From: Idiomarina sp. PL1-037
Lineage (GTDB): Bacteria; Pseudomonadota; Gammaproteobacteria; Enterobacterales; Alteromonadaceae
Assembly (NCBI RefSeq): GCF_034422975.1
Contig: NZ_CP139873.1
Coordinates: 1,798,001-1,862,000, forward strand
Length of the DNA: 64,000 nucleotides
Reading direction: 5' to 3'
The notes under the pieces were generated by a model that was not told where the DNA came from, ran no database searches, and saw nothing but the letters and a program-made list of their open reading frames with translations. The stretch's first letter is position 1. Every line of letters begins with the position of its first letter. This document shows, one piece after another, positions 8,638 to 16,707 of this stretch. A program made the position numbers and the translations under genes.

Positions 8638-9453
8638 ATGAACGAAAGATTCTTTCTTTATTTAGACATTCTCGGTTTTTCTCAGCTCGTCAGGCAAGGA
8701 AGTGAAAAAATTGACGACCTATACGAAGTAATCACCAGCTTAAACGCACATTCTCATGATGCATTTAAAGTTGTCGTTTTTTCAGACACAGTAGTGGTTT
8801 ACAACGTAAACGGAGGAGACACACCAGAAGATTCCAAATACCTCATCATGTTCATGTGTGAGTTCGTCAAAGACCTAATGCATAGACTTATGGGCAGAAA
8901 TGTTTTCTTTCGTGCTGTAATTACATATGGCGATTTTACTCACTATGAGTTAAACGATGTCCCATGCTTCTACGGCAATGCGCTAGTTGATGCGTATAAC
9001 TCGGAAAAAGAGTTAAAAGCCATTGGTTTATTTATAGACAAGCGTATTTCTCATTACAGCAGTATATTTAAATACCGTGAATTTAATAAAAATTATAATT
9101 TTGTATACATTACTCAAGCCCTAGATGAGGTTGAGATGTACGGGAAGGGAGGCTTTCCAATACCAGCAGACGTAATAGAGTGCACCGACTCCAAATGGTT
9201 CATACTGCCGGAGATACATCACGTAAACAGCATGTACATAGGTTCAATGAATAGTGAGTACTCAGAGTCGATTCGAGAAAAGTACGCAGCTGCATGGGAT
9301 ATGTACCGCCAACACTACCCCCGTTTAACCGAACGTCTCTTATCATCGGGAAATGACGTAACATCAGTAGCTCCTGAAGTAAACTGGAAAGAAGTATTTG
9401 ATAGGTATCCAGAAGACTACAGTTATGCTATCAAGACTACGAAAACTTACTAA
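8638..9453 (+). CDS. Class III nucleotidyl-cyclase-like protein, divergent
   Basis: 271 residues from the ATG at 8638, which has AAAGG six bases upstream; a GTG two codons earlier is less well placed. The first half follows class III cyclase order: metal-binding Asp10 in YLDILGFSQL, second Asp50 in VVVFSDTVVVY, then RAVITYGDF and FYGNALVDAY, matching the family's RhGhhxG and GxxVNxA segments. The transition-state Asn-x-x-x-Arg pair is not recognisable (VDAYNSEKEL), so activity is uncertain. The C-terminal ~130 residues match nothing I know. No TIR or membrane effector of the Pycsar type follows. It lies directly upstream of Hachiman, which suggests a defence role, but this is inference. Confidence 0.6.
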   Translation: MNERFFLYLDILGFSQLVRQGSEKIDDLYEVITSLNAHSHDAFKVVVFSDTVVVYNVNGGDTPEDSKYLIMFMCEFVKDLMHRLMGRNVFFRAVITYGDFTHYELNDVPCFYGNALVDAYNSEKELKAIGLFIDKRISHYSSIFKYREFNKNYNFVYITQALDEVEMYGKGGFPIPADVIECTDSKWFILPEIHHVNSMYIGSMNSEYSESIREKYAAAWDMYRQHYPRLTERLLSSGNDVTSVAPEVNWKEVFDRYPEDYSYAIKTTKTY

Positions 9454-9561
9454 GATGTTTCATTAAGTCTGAAAAATCAGCTTTTGATTAGCCATTAAAG
9501 GCATTCTTTAAATTAAATTATAATATTGGTTTAAAAATAATATTGTAAACAGGGATGTGAT

Positions 9562-9777
9562 ATGAATTTTGAAGTTTTAGTCGACGACCAGTTCTTTAAT
9601 ATTAGTCAAGATGATACTCTTAGCCCTATAGAAAGAAAGTCTGTTCTATCTATTATGAATGACTATGAAGATGGAAAGTGGCGCTACAGTAAATTCCACA
9701 ATTTCGTATGGGACAATATTGCTGAGACAACTCTTTCATATCTAGAGCGAGAAAGTTTAATAAACCAGTCTCGTTAG
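9562..9777 (+). pseudogene. hamA: HamA (Hachiman, DUF1837) N-terminal fragment, frame-disrupted
   Basis: 71 codons ending at TAG 9775-9777. The protein sequence continues in the +1 frame, which is open from 9764 onwards and reads AQSLRLTDGDIGKGSELAEIV into the second hamA fragment. The tail LSYLERESLINQSR has the look of the DUF1837 segment just before the conserved G-x-I/E-G block. Together the two pieces would make a protein of about 300 residues, the usual size of HamA. A single-base insertion or two-base loss between 9764 and 9777 would explain the break. ATG 9562 has AGGGATG upstream, so the native start is preserved. Confidence 0.7.
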
Positions 9778-9856
9778 CGCCGCACAAAGTTTAAGACTAA
9801 CCGACGGTGACATTGGGAAAGGAAGCGAGTTAGCGGAAATAGTTTTATATGGATTA

Positions 9857-10474
9857 ATGAAACATCATTACAAAGCCTTACCGGTTGTTCCAAAGATTTT
9901 TTATAAACAAAATGCTCAGGACAACGCAAAAGGAGCTGATAGTGTGCATATCGTTTTAAACGATAAAGACGAGTTCACTATATGGTTTGGCGAAGCTAAG
10001 TTTTTCAATGATATTAGCAATGCCCGTTTAGCCGATATTATCGAATCCGTAGGAAATTCGCTATCAACCGAAAAATTAAAACGAGAAAATGCAATAGTAA
10101 CTAATGTTAACGACATCGACTATCTCGTTAAGAACCAGAGACTCAGGGAAGATATTAAGTCCGCATTATCTCAAAAAGAGTCAATTGATAGTTTAAAGCC
10201 TAAACTCCACATACCTATTCTACTTCTACACGAGTGCGAAATAACGCGTAAAAATAGCTTCTTATCAGACTCTTACCGAGAAAGCGTCAAAGATTTTCAT
10301 TTCGATAGAGCAACAGTCTATTTCAAAAAGCAGCTAGAAAAACTTAACTCGATCCATCTTTATGAAGAAATATCATTCCACTTAATTTTGTTTCCAGTTC
10401 CAAAGAAATCAGCGATAGTAGAAAAATTCGTTGCAAACGTTAAACACTACAAAGAGGCGGCGAAAGATGAATGA
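9857..10474 (+). pseudogene. hamA: HamA (Hachiman, DUF1837) nuclease part, separated by a frameshift
   Basis: 205 codons from the first ATG; the frame is open back to 9764. It contains the nuclease core of DUF1837: PVVPKIFYK, GADSVHIV with the conserved Asp, and FGEAKFF with the E-x-K of PD-(D/E)xK enzymes. In Hachiman, HamA is the DNA-degrading effector held in check by, and activated through, the HamB helicase. The catalytic residues are intact, so only the frame break at 9764-9777 should inactivate it. The ATG has no convincing ribosome site, which argues that this is not a normal start. Its TGA overlaps the hamB start by eight bases. Confidence 0.75.
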
Positions 10475-12563
10475 TATTTTTGAGAAAATGCATGAAATAA
10501 ACGATTCCATACTGACCGGGTCTATGCAAGATGCTAGAAACAAAGTTATAAAGATTTTAGCTGAACTAGAAACAAACAAACAAGAATTCCCTGAACCACT
10601 TAATCACTTTATTAGGAGCGTTGGACTCTATCCATATATCAATCTAGACAAGGCCTCATGGCAAGAAAGATTCGTACATGAGTCATTTAAGGTTGATGTT
10701 GGCGATGGTGAAGCAGCTCTTCATCGAGACCAATCTTTACTTTTGAAAAAACTGTTACAAAAGAACGATATAGCAGTGAGCGCACCTACAAGCTTCGGAA
10801 AGAGTTTTGTCATTGACTCTTTTATTTCCATACAAAAACCAAAGAATGTTGTAATCATAGTTCCAACAATAGCCCTGACCGACGAAACTCGTAGAAGATT
10901 ACAGAGAAAATTTGGGGATATTTATAAGATTATAACAACCACAGATGTTGAGCTAGCAGACAGAAATATCCTAATTTTCCCACAAGAGCGAGCTGCAAGT
11001 TATCTAAGCGAAATTAGTGAAATCGATATTTTGATTGTCGACGAATTTTATAAAGCCAGCAAAGAGCATGATAAAGAGCGTTCGACATCGCTTTTAAGGG
11101 CTATACTTAAACTAAGTAAAATATCAAAACAAAGATACTTTTTAGCACCTAACATAAAACAGCTAAAGCAAAGTATATTCACTGATGGCATGGAGTTTTT
11201 GGAACTTGATTTTAATACTGTTTTTTTAGAAAAGCACAACAAATACCTGAATATTGATGGACAAGAACATAGTAAAAGTGATGAGTTATTAGAGATACTA
11301 AAATATAAAAATGGAAAAACTCTAATATATGCTGGAACTTACTCTGGAATAAACGAAGTCGCTAACCTTATTATAGATTCGTCGGCTGTAAAAGAGAGCC
11401 AGTTACTTGTTGATTTTTCGAACTGGCTAAGCAAAAACTACGAACGAAATTGGACTTTAACAAACTTAGTTAAAAGAGGGTGTGGTGTTCATAACGGCAG
11501 GCTACATAGATCTCTTAGTCAACTGCAAGTGAAGTTATTTGAAGAAGATGACGGAATAAACAGACTCATATCTACCTCTTCAATTATTGAAGGCGTAAAC
11601 ACCTCTGCTGAAAATGTTATTATTTGGAGAAATAAAAATGGTAACGCAAAACTAAGAGATTTCACCTATAAAAACATTATAGGTCGAGGTGGCAGAATGT
11701 TTCGACATTTTATTGGAAATGTTTATCTACTTGAACCCCCGCCAAAAGAAGAAGAAAGTGAATTAGAACTTGAATTTAATCAAGATTTAGCCAGTAGTGT
11801 AGATGAAACTGAGTACTCTCAACAACTAACAGCTGATCAAATAGCAAAGATTATAGCCTATAAGGAAGAAATGACCGAAATGCTGGGCGAAGAGTCTTTT
11901 AAAAAGCTACAGAGTGATGAGTCTTTTGGAGATTTTGACTCGTCGATAATCCTAAAAGTATCTCGTGCGCTGTCCGACAACCCCGAAAACTATAAATCCT
12001 TAGGCTTTCTTAACTCAAACAATCCTGAAAACTGGGGATGGTCGTTATATAAGGCGCTGGAAACAGTTCCAGGTTATATTGGCGCGCCTTATACTAAGTT
12101 TGTCGAATTTATTAAGTGTATTTCCAACAACTGGAATCACAGCTTCCCAAATCTTTTAGATGAGCTTTCTAAATTTGATATTGGCATCGATGACTTTTTT
12201 GATTTAGAAAGGAAAGCAACATTTAAATTATCTACACTATTAAACGAAATAAATATCATTCAAATGGAATTGTTTCCAACTAATAACGTCGACATCTCCC
12301 CTTTTATCGCAAAAGTAGGTTACGCCTTTTTACCTCCTAACATATATAAGCTAGAAGAGTATGGGTTACCGAGAATGATATCCAAAAAGATTCATGAAAG
12401 CGGTTATATTGACTTAAAGGATGAAGAGAAACCTATCCATGACATCTTAGATGATTTTAGAAGAGCAGGTGTAGAAAAAATATTAACCTGTTCAGATAGT
12501 TTAGACTCATTCGATAAATACATAATCAACCACTTTTTTGAGGGAATTATGGTTAGAAAATAA
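10467..12563 (+). CDS. hamB: HamB, Hachiman superfamily 2 helicase
   Basis: 698 residues from ATG 10467, chosen because AGAGG lies about 10 bases upstream and because it gives the usual short overlap with hamA; the ATG at 10431 lies inside hamA. Motifs: Walker A APTSFGKS (Lys112), DEFY box (D192-Y195), a STSSIIEGVN segment and motif VI GRGGR (about 406-410). This DEFY variant and the partner DUF1837 gene identify the Hachiman anti-phage system, in which HamB loads on DNA and responds to damage or phage intermediates. The frame is intact over its full length. Codon usage and base composition are AT-rich compared with the chromosome to the right. Confidence 0.85.
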   Translation: MNDIFEKMHEINDSILTGSMQDARNKVIKILAELETNKQEFPEPLNHFIRSVGLYPYINLDKASWQERFVHESFKVDVGDGEAALHRDQSLLLKKLLQKNDIAVSAPTSFGKSFVIDSFISIQKPKNVVIIVPTIALTDETRRRLQRKFGDIYKIITTTDVELADRNILIFPQERAASYLSEISEIDILIVDEFYKASKEHDKERSTSLLRAILKLSKISKQRYFLAPNIKQLKQSIFTDGMEFLELDFNTVFLEKHNKYLNIDGQEHSKSDELLEILKYKNGKTLIYAGTYSGINEVANLIIDSSAVKESQLLVDFSNWLSKNYERNWTLTNLVKRGCGVHNGRLHRSLSQLQVKLFEEDDGINRLISTSSIIEGVNTSAENVIIWRNKNGNAKLRDFTYKNIIGRGGRMFRHFIGNVYLLEPPPKEEESELELEFNQDLASSVDETEYSQQLTADQIAKIIAYKEEMTEMLGEESFKKLQSDESFGDFDSSIILKVSRALSDNPENYKSLGFLNSNNPENWGWSLYKALETVPGYIGAPYTKFVEFIKCISNNWNHSFPNLLDELSKFDIGIDDFFDLERKATFKLSTLLNEINIIQMELFPTNNVDISPFIAKVGYAFLPPNIYKLEEYGLPRMISKKIHESGYIDLKDEEKPIHDILDDFRRAGVEKILTCSDSLDSFDKYIINHFFEGIMVRK

Positions 12564-12664
12564 TACTAATAAATTTCACTTTAAAAACCTAGTTCTTCAA
12601 AAACGTGTAACCAGAGAAATTCGTTTTACTATTGCTATGAAGAGTTGAAAACAAGGACATCGAA

Positions 12665-13975
12665 ATGAGTGAGTTTTTCGAAATAGCTTATGCAGCTGCA
12701 AATAATAGACTATGCCTTTTTACAGGCACTGGTTTTTCTAAATCGGTATCTGATAACGATGCTCCTAGCTGGCAGGAGTTACTAGAAGGGTTATGCGAAA
12801 AACTACCTAATCCAGACGAGTTTAAAGCATCAATATTTCCCGCAAACGAGCCATCACAACTTAGTTTAGAAGAGGCAGCTCAAGTAATTTCGATAAAGCT
12901 TTCTGCTGAAGGTTTCAATATCCACGAGGAAATCGCTAAAGTTATACGTAACTTAGAACTGAAGGGTGATATAGGACAAGCTAGTAGCTTCTTTTCAAAT
13001 CGAAAATTCAGGGTCATAACCACAAACTATGATAAGCTATCTGAAGAACTGGCAGCAGAAAATAAATGTCAATCGATTACTCCAGGGCGTCCGATACCGA
13101 GGGCTTCTTCTAATGTAAAGGTCTACCACGTTCATGGCTCCACAGATTCTCCAGACGATATGATCGTCACCTCTGAGGACTATTTCAGATTTATTAACAG
13201 TGATTCATATTTTTCGCGGAAGCTAAGTACAGTATTACATGAAAACACGGTGGTAATACTTGGCTATTCACTCGGGGATACTAATCTAAAAGCGATCATT
13301 AGCGACTATAAAGGCTTTTCTAAAAGCCATGTTATTAGTTCAAATATTTTCCTCATATCTAGATCTTCAGTGGACCAACATGTGAAGGATTATTACTCTC
13401 ACTGCTATGGAATAAGAGTTCTTGACAAACTAGAGGTAGAAAATTTCTTTTCGCGCTTGAATGAGCAAATACCTAATGCTGAAAAAATTGTTGATAGATC
13501 ACTGCAAAGCTTACATCGAGTTGTTTACGAAGGTTCCAAGTTTACAGAGAAATTTTTAAAGCTAGATGATTCATTCTACAGAATAATGTCGTCTTTATCT
13601 GCAAAAGGCTTAAGTCTCAAGGATGAGCAGGTTGTTACTATGATTGGCGATATTATTGAGGCAAAAAGGAAACATACTCAGGAGCCAAATGCGTGGGAGC
13701 AATATGAGCACTTAGCTGGCTGGCTAGCATACTTAGCCTCGATTACGGAAATCGAGGAGACCCCAATAAAAGAGCAATTCTTAGAGACAGTACTTCATTC
13801 TATGACCACTATGAGAAATGAATACTATATCGGCTACTCTTGGCATGCCTATAAAGTATGGAAAAACCGTTGGCCGCAGGTAATTGCTCCTAATAGAAGC
13901 CTCATCAAACAATATATAAAAGACAGTACCGATTCGGTTGATGCACTGGAGGTAGTGAACAGCGTAGATACTTAA
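12665..13975 (+). CDS. SIR2-domain protein, predicted NADase of phage defence
   Basis: 436 residues. The Rossmann-type SIR2 core is complete: GTGFS (21-25), PSWQELL, TTNYDKL with catalytic-type Asn121, YHVHGS with His157, and LGYSLGDTN. The C-terminal ~200 residues form an uncharacterised helical sensor-like region. Such SIR2 proteins without deacetylase zinc fingers deplete NAD+ during phage infection in several defence systems. Here it stands alone, about 100 bases after hamB with its own GGACATCGAA leader, so it could be an independent single-gene system or an accessory of the island. I see no Argonaute, HerA or TIR partner. Confidence 0.8.
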   Translation: MSEFFEIAYAAANNRLCLFTGTGFSKSVSDNDAPSWQELLEGLCEKLPNPDEFKASIFPANEPSQLSLEEAAQVISIKLSAEGFNIHEEIAKVIRNLELKGDIGQASSFFSNRKFRVITTNYDKLSEELAAENKCQSITPGRPIPRASSNVKVYHVHGSTDSPDDMIVTSEDYFRFINSDSYFSRKLSTVLHENTVVILGYSLGDTNLKAIISDYKGFSKSHVISSNIFLISRSSVDQHVKDYYSHCYGIRVLDKLEVENFFSRLNEQIPNAEKIVDRSLQSLHRVVYEGSKFTEKFLKLDDSFYRIMSSLSAKGLSLKDEQVVTMIGDIIEAKRKHTQEPNAWEQYEHLAGWLAYLASITEIEETPIKEQFLETVLHSMTTMRNEYYIGYSWHAYKVWKNRWPQVIAPNRSLIKQYIKDSTDSVDALEVVNSVDT

Positions 13976-14141
13976 CACCTGTGATCTCTGACAAAATTAA
14001 TTCTATTAAGACTTTAGGAATGTAGTAACACTTAAAGTTACAAAAAATCCTGTAAACCGTATTAAAATATTTATAAAACAATATCTTAAAGAAAAGACCT
14101 CATTCGGCCTCCGCAATTTAGAGGCTATAATTCAAAAAAGC

Positions 14142-15365
14142 TTAGAGCGTCTGCAATCCCTCCCTAAAAGCCCGATCCAAATAATCCCCCCACCACTGCA
14201 TCAGTTCACGGCGACGCTCGAGGTAATCCGCGCGGTTATAAGCACTACGTACTTGGTTAGGGTCTCCATGCGCCAGCGCTGACTCGATCAAATCGGGATC
14301 TTTGCCCTCTTCGTTCATAATGGTGCTCGCTAAGGCCCGTAAACCGTGGCTAACGAGTTTATCTTGGTAACCCATGCGTCTTAACGCCATATTGGCGGTT
14401 TGGCTGTTAATGGACGTTTGTGGCTTTCGCAGTGAGATAAATATATGTTCGTACTGCTCGCTTACGCTCTTCATGTCCTCCAGCACCTTCAATGCCTGTT
14501 CACACAGAGGGACGGTGTGCTGGCGACGCTTTTTCATCCGTTCAGCCGGGATAACCCAATTCACTTGTCCATCATCAAGCCATTGGATCTCGCTCCATCT
14601 AGCGCCAGCAGCCTCAGATGGCCTTGTCATTGTTAGCAACTGCCACTTAATAACCTGGCGAGTAATATACGTAACATTTGTTTCGTGGAGCTTTTTTAAG
14701 AAGTCAGGAAGCTCTTTTGCTGTAATTGTCGGTAAATGCTGCTTTTTAGGCTTTTTAAACGCAGATTTAATTGCAACGATTGGATTTCCGGTGATTAAGT
14801 TCTTAATGACAGCGTAATTCATTATCTCGCTTAATCGTTGAATCACACGCTTAACGGTTTCCAACCGCCCTGTTTTCTCAACCGGTCGTAGCACGTCAAT
14901 TATCGTTTGAGCGCTAATCTGGCTAACCGGCGTTTCACCTAAACGGTTAAATACATGTAGCTCTAACGACCGCCAAATATCGTCGGCGTAGTCAGCAGTG
15001 ACCTCGCTCTTTTTAATCTCGAACCACTCTTCAGCGACTTTTATCAAAGTCGCGTTCTCTGAATAGCGTTGTGCCGCCTTTTCTTCCTCTCTGGCGAGCT
15101 TAGGGTCTACTCCTTCAGCAACTTGACTTCTAGCAGCTTCTGTAAACTCACGAGCTTTTTTAAGGCTCACATCGGGATAACTACCCAACCCCATGTTCAC
15201 GCGTTTTTTGGTAATAGGGTGAATGTAATTGAAGTTCCAAAGCTTAGAGCCATTGACTCTCACTCGCAGCTGCAAGCCCTTCCCATCGGACTTAACGTAG
15301 TCCTTGTCTTTTGGTTTGAGTTGTCTGACGGCTGTATCCGTGAGCCCAATAGTAGAGCGCGCCAT
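14142..15365 (-). CDS. P4-type tyrosine integrase (DUF4102 arm-binding domain)
   Basis: 407 residues from ATG 15365, which has AGGGAG upstream on the minus strand; an ATG 42 bases further out lacks this. Residues 1-100 are the DUF4102 DNA-binding domain (LTDTAVRQLKPKDKDY, GKGLQLRVRVNGSKLW), followed by a SAM-like core-binding domain and the catalytic domain with Arg in LTMTRPSEAAG, Lys in MKKRRQHTVPL, H-x-x-R in SHGLRALA, and the nucleophile Tyr near AYNRADYLERRR. Located 194 bases from the 3' end of ssrA, the classical insertion site for this family. It should catalyse integration and excision of the neighbouring island. Confidence 0.92.
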   Translation of the reverse strand: MARSTIGLTDTAVRQLKPKDKDYVKSDGKGLQLRVRVNGSKLWNFNYIHPITKKRVNMGLGSYPDVSLKKAREFTEAARSQVAEGVDPKLAREEEKAAQRYSENATLIKVAEEWFEIKKSEVTADYADDIWRSLELHVFNRLGETPVSQISAQTIIDVLRPVEKTGRLETVKRVIQRLSEIMNYAVIKNLITGNPIVAIKSAFKKPKKQHLPTITAKELPDFLKKLHETNVTYITRQVIKWQLLTMTRPSEAAGARWSEIQWLDDGQVNWVIPAERMKKRRQHTVPLCEQALKVLEDMKSVSEQYEHIFISLRKPQTSINSQTANMALRRMGYQDKLVSHGLRALASTIMNEEGKDPDLIESALAHGDPNQVRSAYNRADYLERRRELMQWWGDYLDRAFREGLQTL

Positions 15366-15384
15366 AAGCAGATCTCCCTTCGTT

Positions 15385-15433
15385 GTATTCCAAAGAGTGT
15401 ATCCCAAATCGCTTGGAATACAAATTGGAATAC
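15385..15433. repeat. Three copies of TTGGAATAC near int start (possible integrase arm sites)
   Basis: The 9-mer occurs inverted at 15385-15393 and directly at 15413-15421 and 15425-15433. It lies 20-70 bases upstream of the integrase start and between it and ssrA. P4-type integrases bind repeated arm sites beside the attachment core and often repress their own promoter there. Role inferred from position. Confidence 0.5.
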
Positions 15434-15521
15434 TAAAAACTCAGGCTGCTAGCAATTTTCTTGGGAAGAATTGGGAGGAGAAATGCCTCTGAAAGCCTTA
15501 TTTTCCGTGAAATAGAAAGAA

Positions 15522-15551
15522 AAAAGGGGATGTCGTGAGACATCCCCTTTT
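15522..15551 (-). terminator. Rho-independent terminator of ssrA
   Basis: Thirteen-base-pair perfect stem AAAAGGGGATGTC / GACATCCCCTTTT with loop GTGA, starting eight bases after the tmRNA 3' end. On the minus strand it ends in a T-rich stretch (TTTTTTCTTTC). It lies on the island side of the tmRNA 3' end, so it is either carried by the element or part of the attachment core. Confidence 0.9.
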
Positions 15552-15558
15552 ATGGAAT

Positions 15559-15917
15559 TGGTGGAGCTGGCGGGAGTTGAACCCGCGTCCGCAATACCTA
15601 CATCCTCGGTCCTACATGCTTAGTCAGTCATTTAGTTAATCAGTGTGACGCCGACTGACAGGCTTCACAACTGACGAGTCCGATTGGTTTTAACGCTTCA
15701 GCTCCGGACAAAGCATCCACGCGAGTCTACATTAGGTTGAGCCATCCTGGTCCGGTCTCGCAGACAAAGCGCCGGGGGATGGGCTTAGCGGGTTATTAAG
15801 CCGCTAGAGCGTAGTTGTCGTCGTTTGCAACTATTAGGTTGAGGCTTTTTACGAGGCCTGCCTCACCTCGGCATGCACCTTGGGTTTCGTGTATCCCGTC
15901 GAATCCAGATCAGCCCC
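15559..15917 (-). ncRNA. ssrA: tmRNA (ssrA), tag ANDDNYALAA
   Basis: One-piece tmRNA of 359 nt on the minus strand. The 5' end GGGGCTGATCTGGATTCGAC pairs with the 3' end that carries a T-arm (GGGTTCAACTCCCGCC) and encoded CCA at 15559-15561. The tag frame reads A-N-D-D-N-Y-A-L-A-A and stops at TAA, at 15828-15796. It rescues stalled ribosomes and marks the products for proteolysis. The 3' end is the insertion site of the neighbouring integrative element; its sequence remains intact. Confidence 0.95.
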
Positions 15918-15957
15918 AAAGCTATTACTTACGTAACTTGTGTACTATAACTCAGAC

Positions 15958-15993
15958 ACCGCTTAAGTGCTATAAGTTCCGCACCTAAGCGGT
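15958..15993. other. Hairpin between elbB and ssrA
   Basis: ACCGCTTA-A-GTGC / GCAC-C-TAAGCGGT, 12 pairs with one internal mismatch and a 10-base loop. It lies between the end of elbB and the 5' end of ssrA. No clear T tract follows on the minus strand, so it may be a weak or factor-assisted terminator for elbB, or part of the ssrA leader. Confidence 0.45.
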
Positions 15994-16018
15994 TATTTAT
16001 TAGGCTTTCAGTCAGGTA

Positions 16019-16672
16019 TCAGGCTGCCATATACAAAACTTTTTCAACCAGCTTGCTAATGCCCTCTTCGGCATCCGGCAGGTTTTCAGCCAGCATATAG
16101 GCGGGTGTGGTCACTAACTGGTGCTTATCATCAACAACAATGTCGCGAACACCACAGTTCACGTGCTCGCCACCCATTTTATTAATGGCGCTGGCAACTT
16201 CGCCGTCATTACCAATAGTCACTTTTACACCCTTGCCGTATATGTGCGGCAACAAGACAGGTGAAATACACATATAGCCCGCAGGTTTCTTCGCTTCAAT
16301 AAAGGCTTTACCAACCTTCAACACTTGGTCATTTACCGTCATATCAGCACCTTTAACGGCAAAGTCGCAGAAGTTTTTGGCAACACCAAAGCCGCCTGGC
16401 AATATCAACGCGTCAAATTCTGCTGAATCTAAATCAGTTAAAGGTTTGACCTCACCGCGGGTAATACGTGCTGCTTCTTCCAGAACATTGCGCTTATCAC
16501 CGCTTTCCTCACCCTTAAGATGGTTAATGGTGTGCATTTGCTCAATGTCCGGCGCAAAGCACTCGTAGCTGGCACCCTGCTTTGCTATGTGCAATAGGGT
16601 TAATACAGCTTCGTTCACTTCCGCTCCGTCAAAAACACCGGAGCCGGATAAAATAACTGCTACTTTTTTCAT
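16019..16672 (-). CDS. elbB: ElbB, DJ-1/PfpI family glyoxalase
   Basis: 217 residues, aligned by eye with E. coli ElbB over its whole length: VILSGSGVFDGAEVNEAVLTLL, INHLKGE, RNVLEEAARITRGE, DALILPGGFGVAKN, CISPVLLP, VTTPAYMLAENL. The cysteine of MCISP is in the nucleophile-elbow position. ElbB has glyoxalase-like activity and was linked genetically to isoprenoid synthesis; its cell role is not settled. A strong AGGAGG precedes the ATG. It follows the old yellow enzyme gene by 35 bases on the same strand, so both are probably one transcript for reactive carbonyl handling. Confidence 0.92.
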   Translation of the reverse strand: MKKVAVILSGSGVFDGAEVNEAVLTLLHIAKQGASYECFAPDIEQMHTINHLKGEESGDKRNVLEEAARITRGEVKPLTDLDSAEFDALILPGGFGVAKNFCDFAVKGADMTVNDQVLKVGKAFIEAKKPAGYMCISPVLLPHIYGKGVKVTIGNDGEVASAINKMGGEHVNCGVRDIVVDDKHQLVTTPAYMLAENLPDAEEGISKLVEKVLYMAA

Positions 16673-16707
16673 AGTCGAAACCTCCTGTCCGCTACTTAAA
16701 ATTCGCT

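Noticed and set aside
8638..9453. Naming the cyclase-like gene a Pycsar system
   Set aside because: No PycTIR or PycTM effector is adjacent, and the key catalytic Asn/Arg positions are not recognisable.
9764..9781. Programmed +1 frameshift in hamA (CGT TAG C resembles the prfB CTT TGA C layout)
   Set aside because: The Arg codon CGT would re-pair poorly with GTT after the shift, and no Shine-Dalgarno-like stimulator lies at the right distance. A plain indel is the simpler reading.
12764..12780. Match to the ssrA 3' end (AGCTGGCAGGAGTT, one mismatch in 14) as a possible left attachment site
   Set aside because: It lies inside the SIR2 coding sequence, encoding the conserved SWQEL motif of that family, and would place the boundary within an intact gene.
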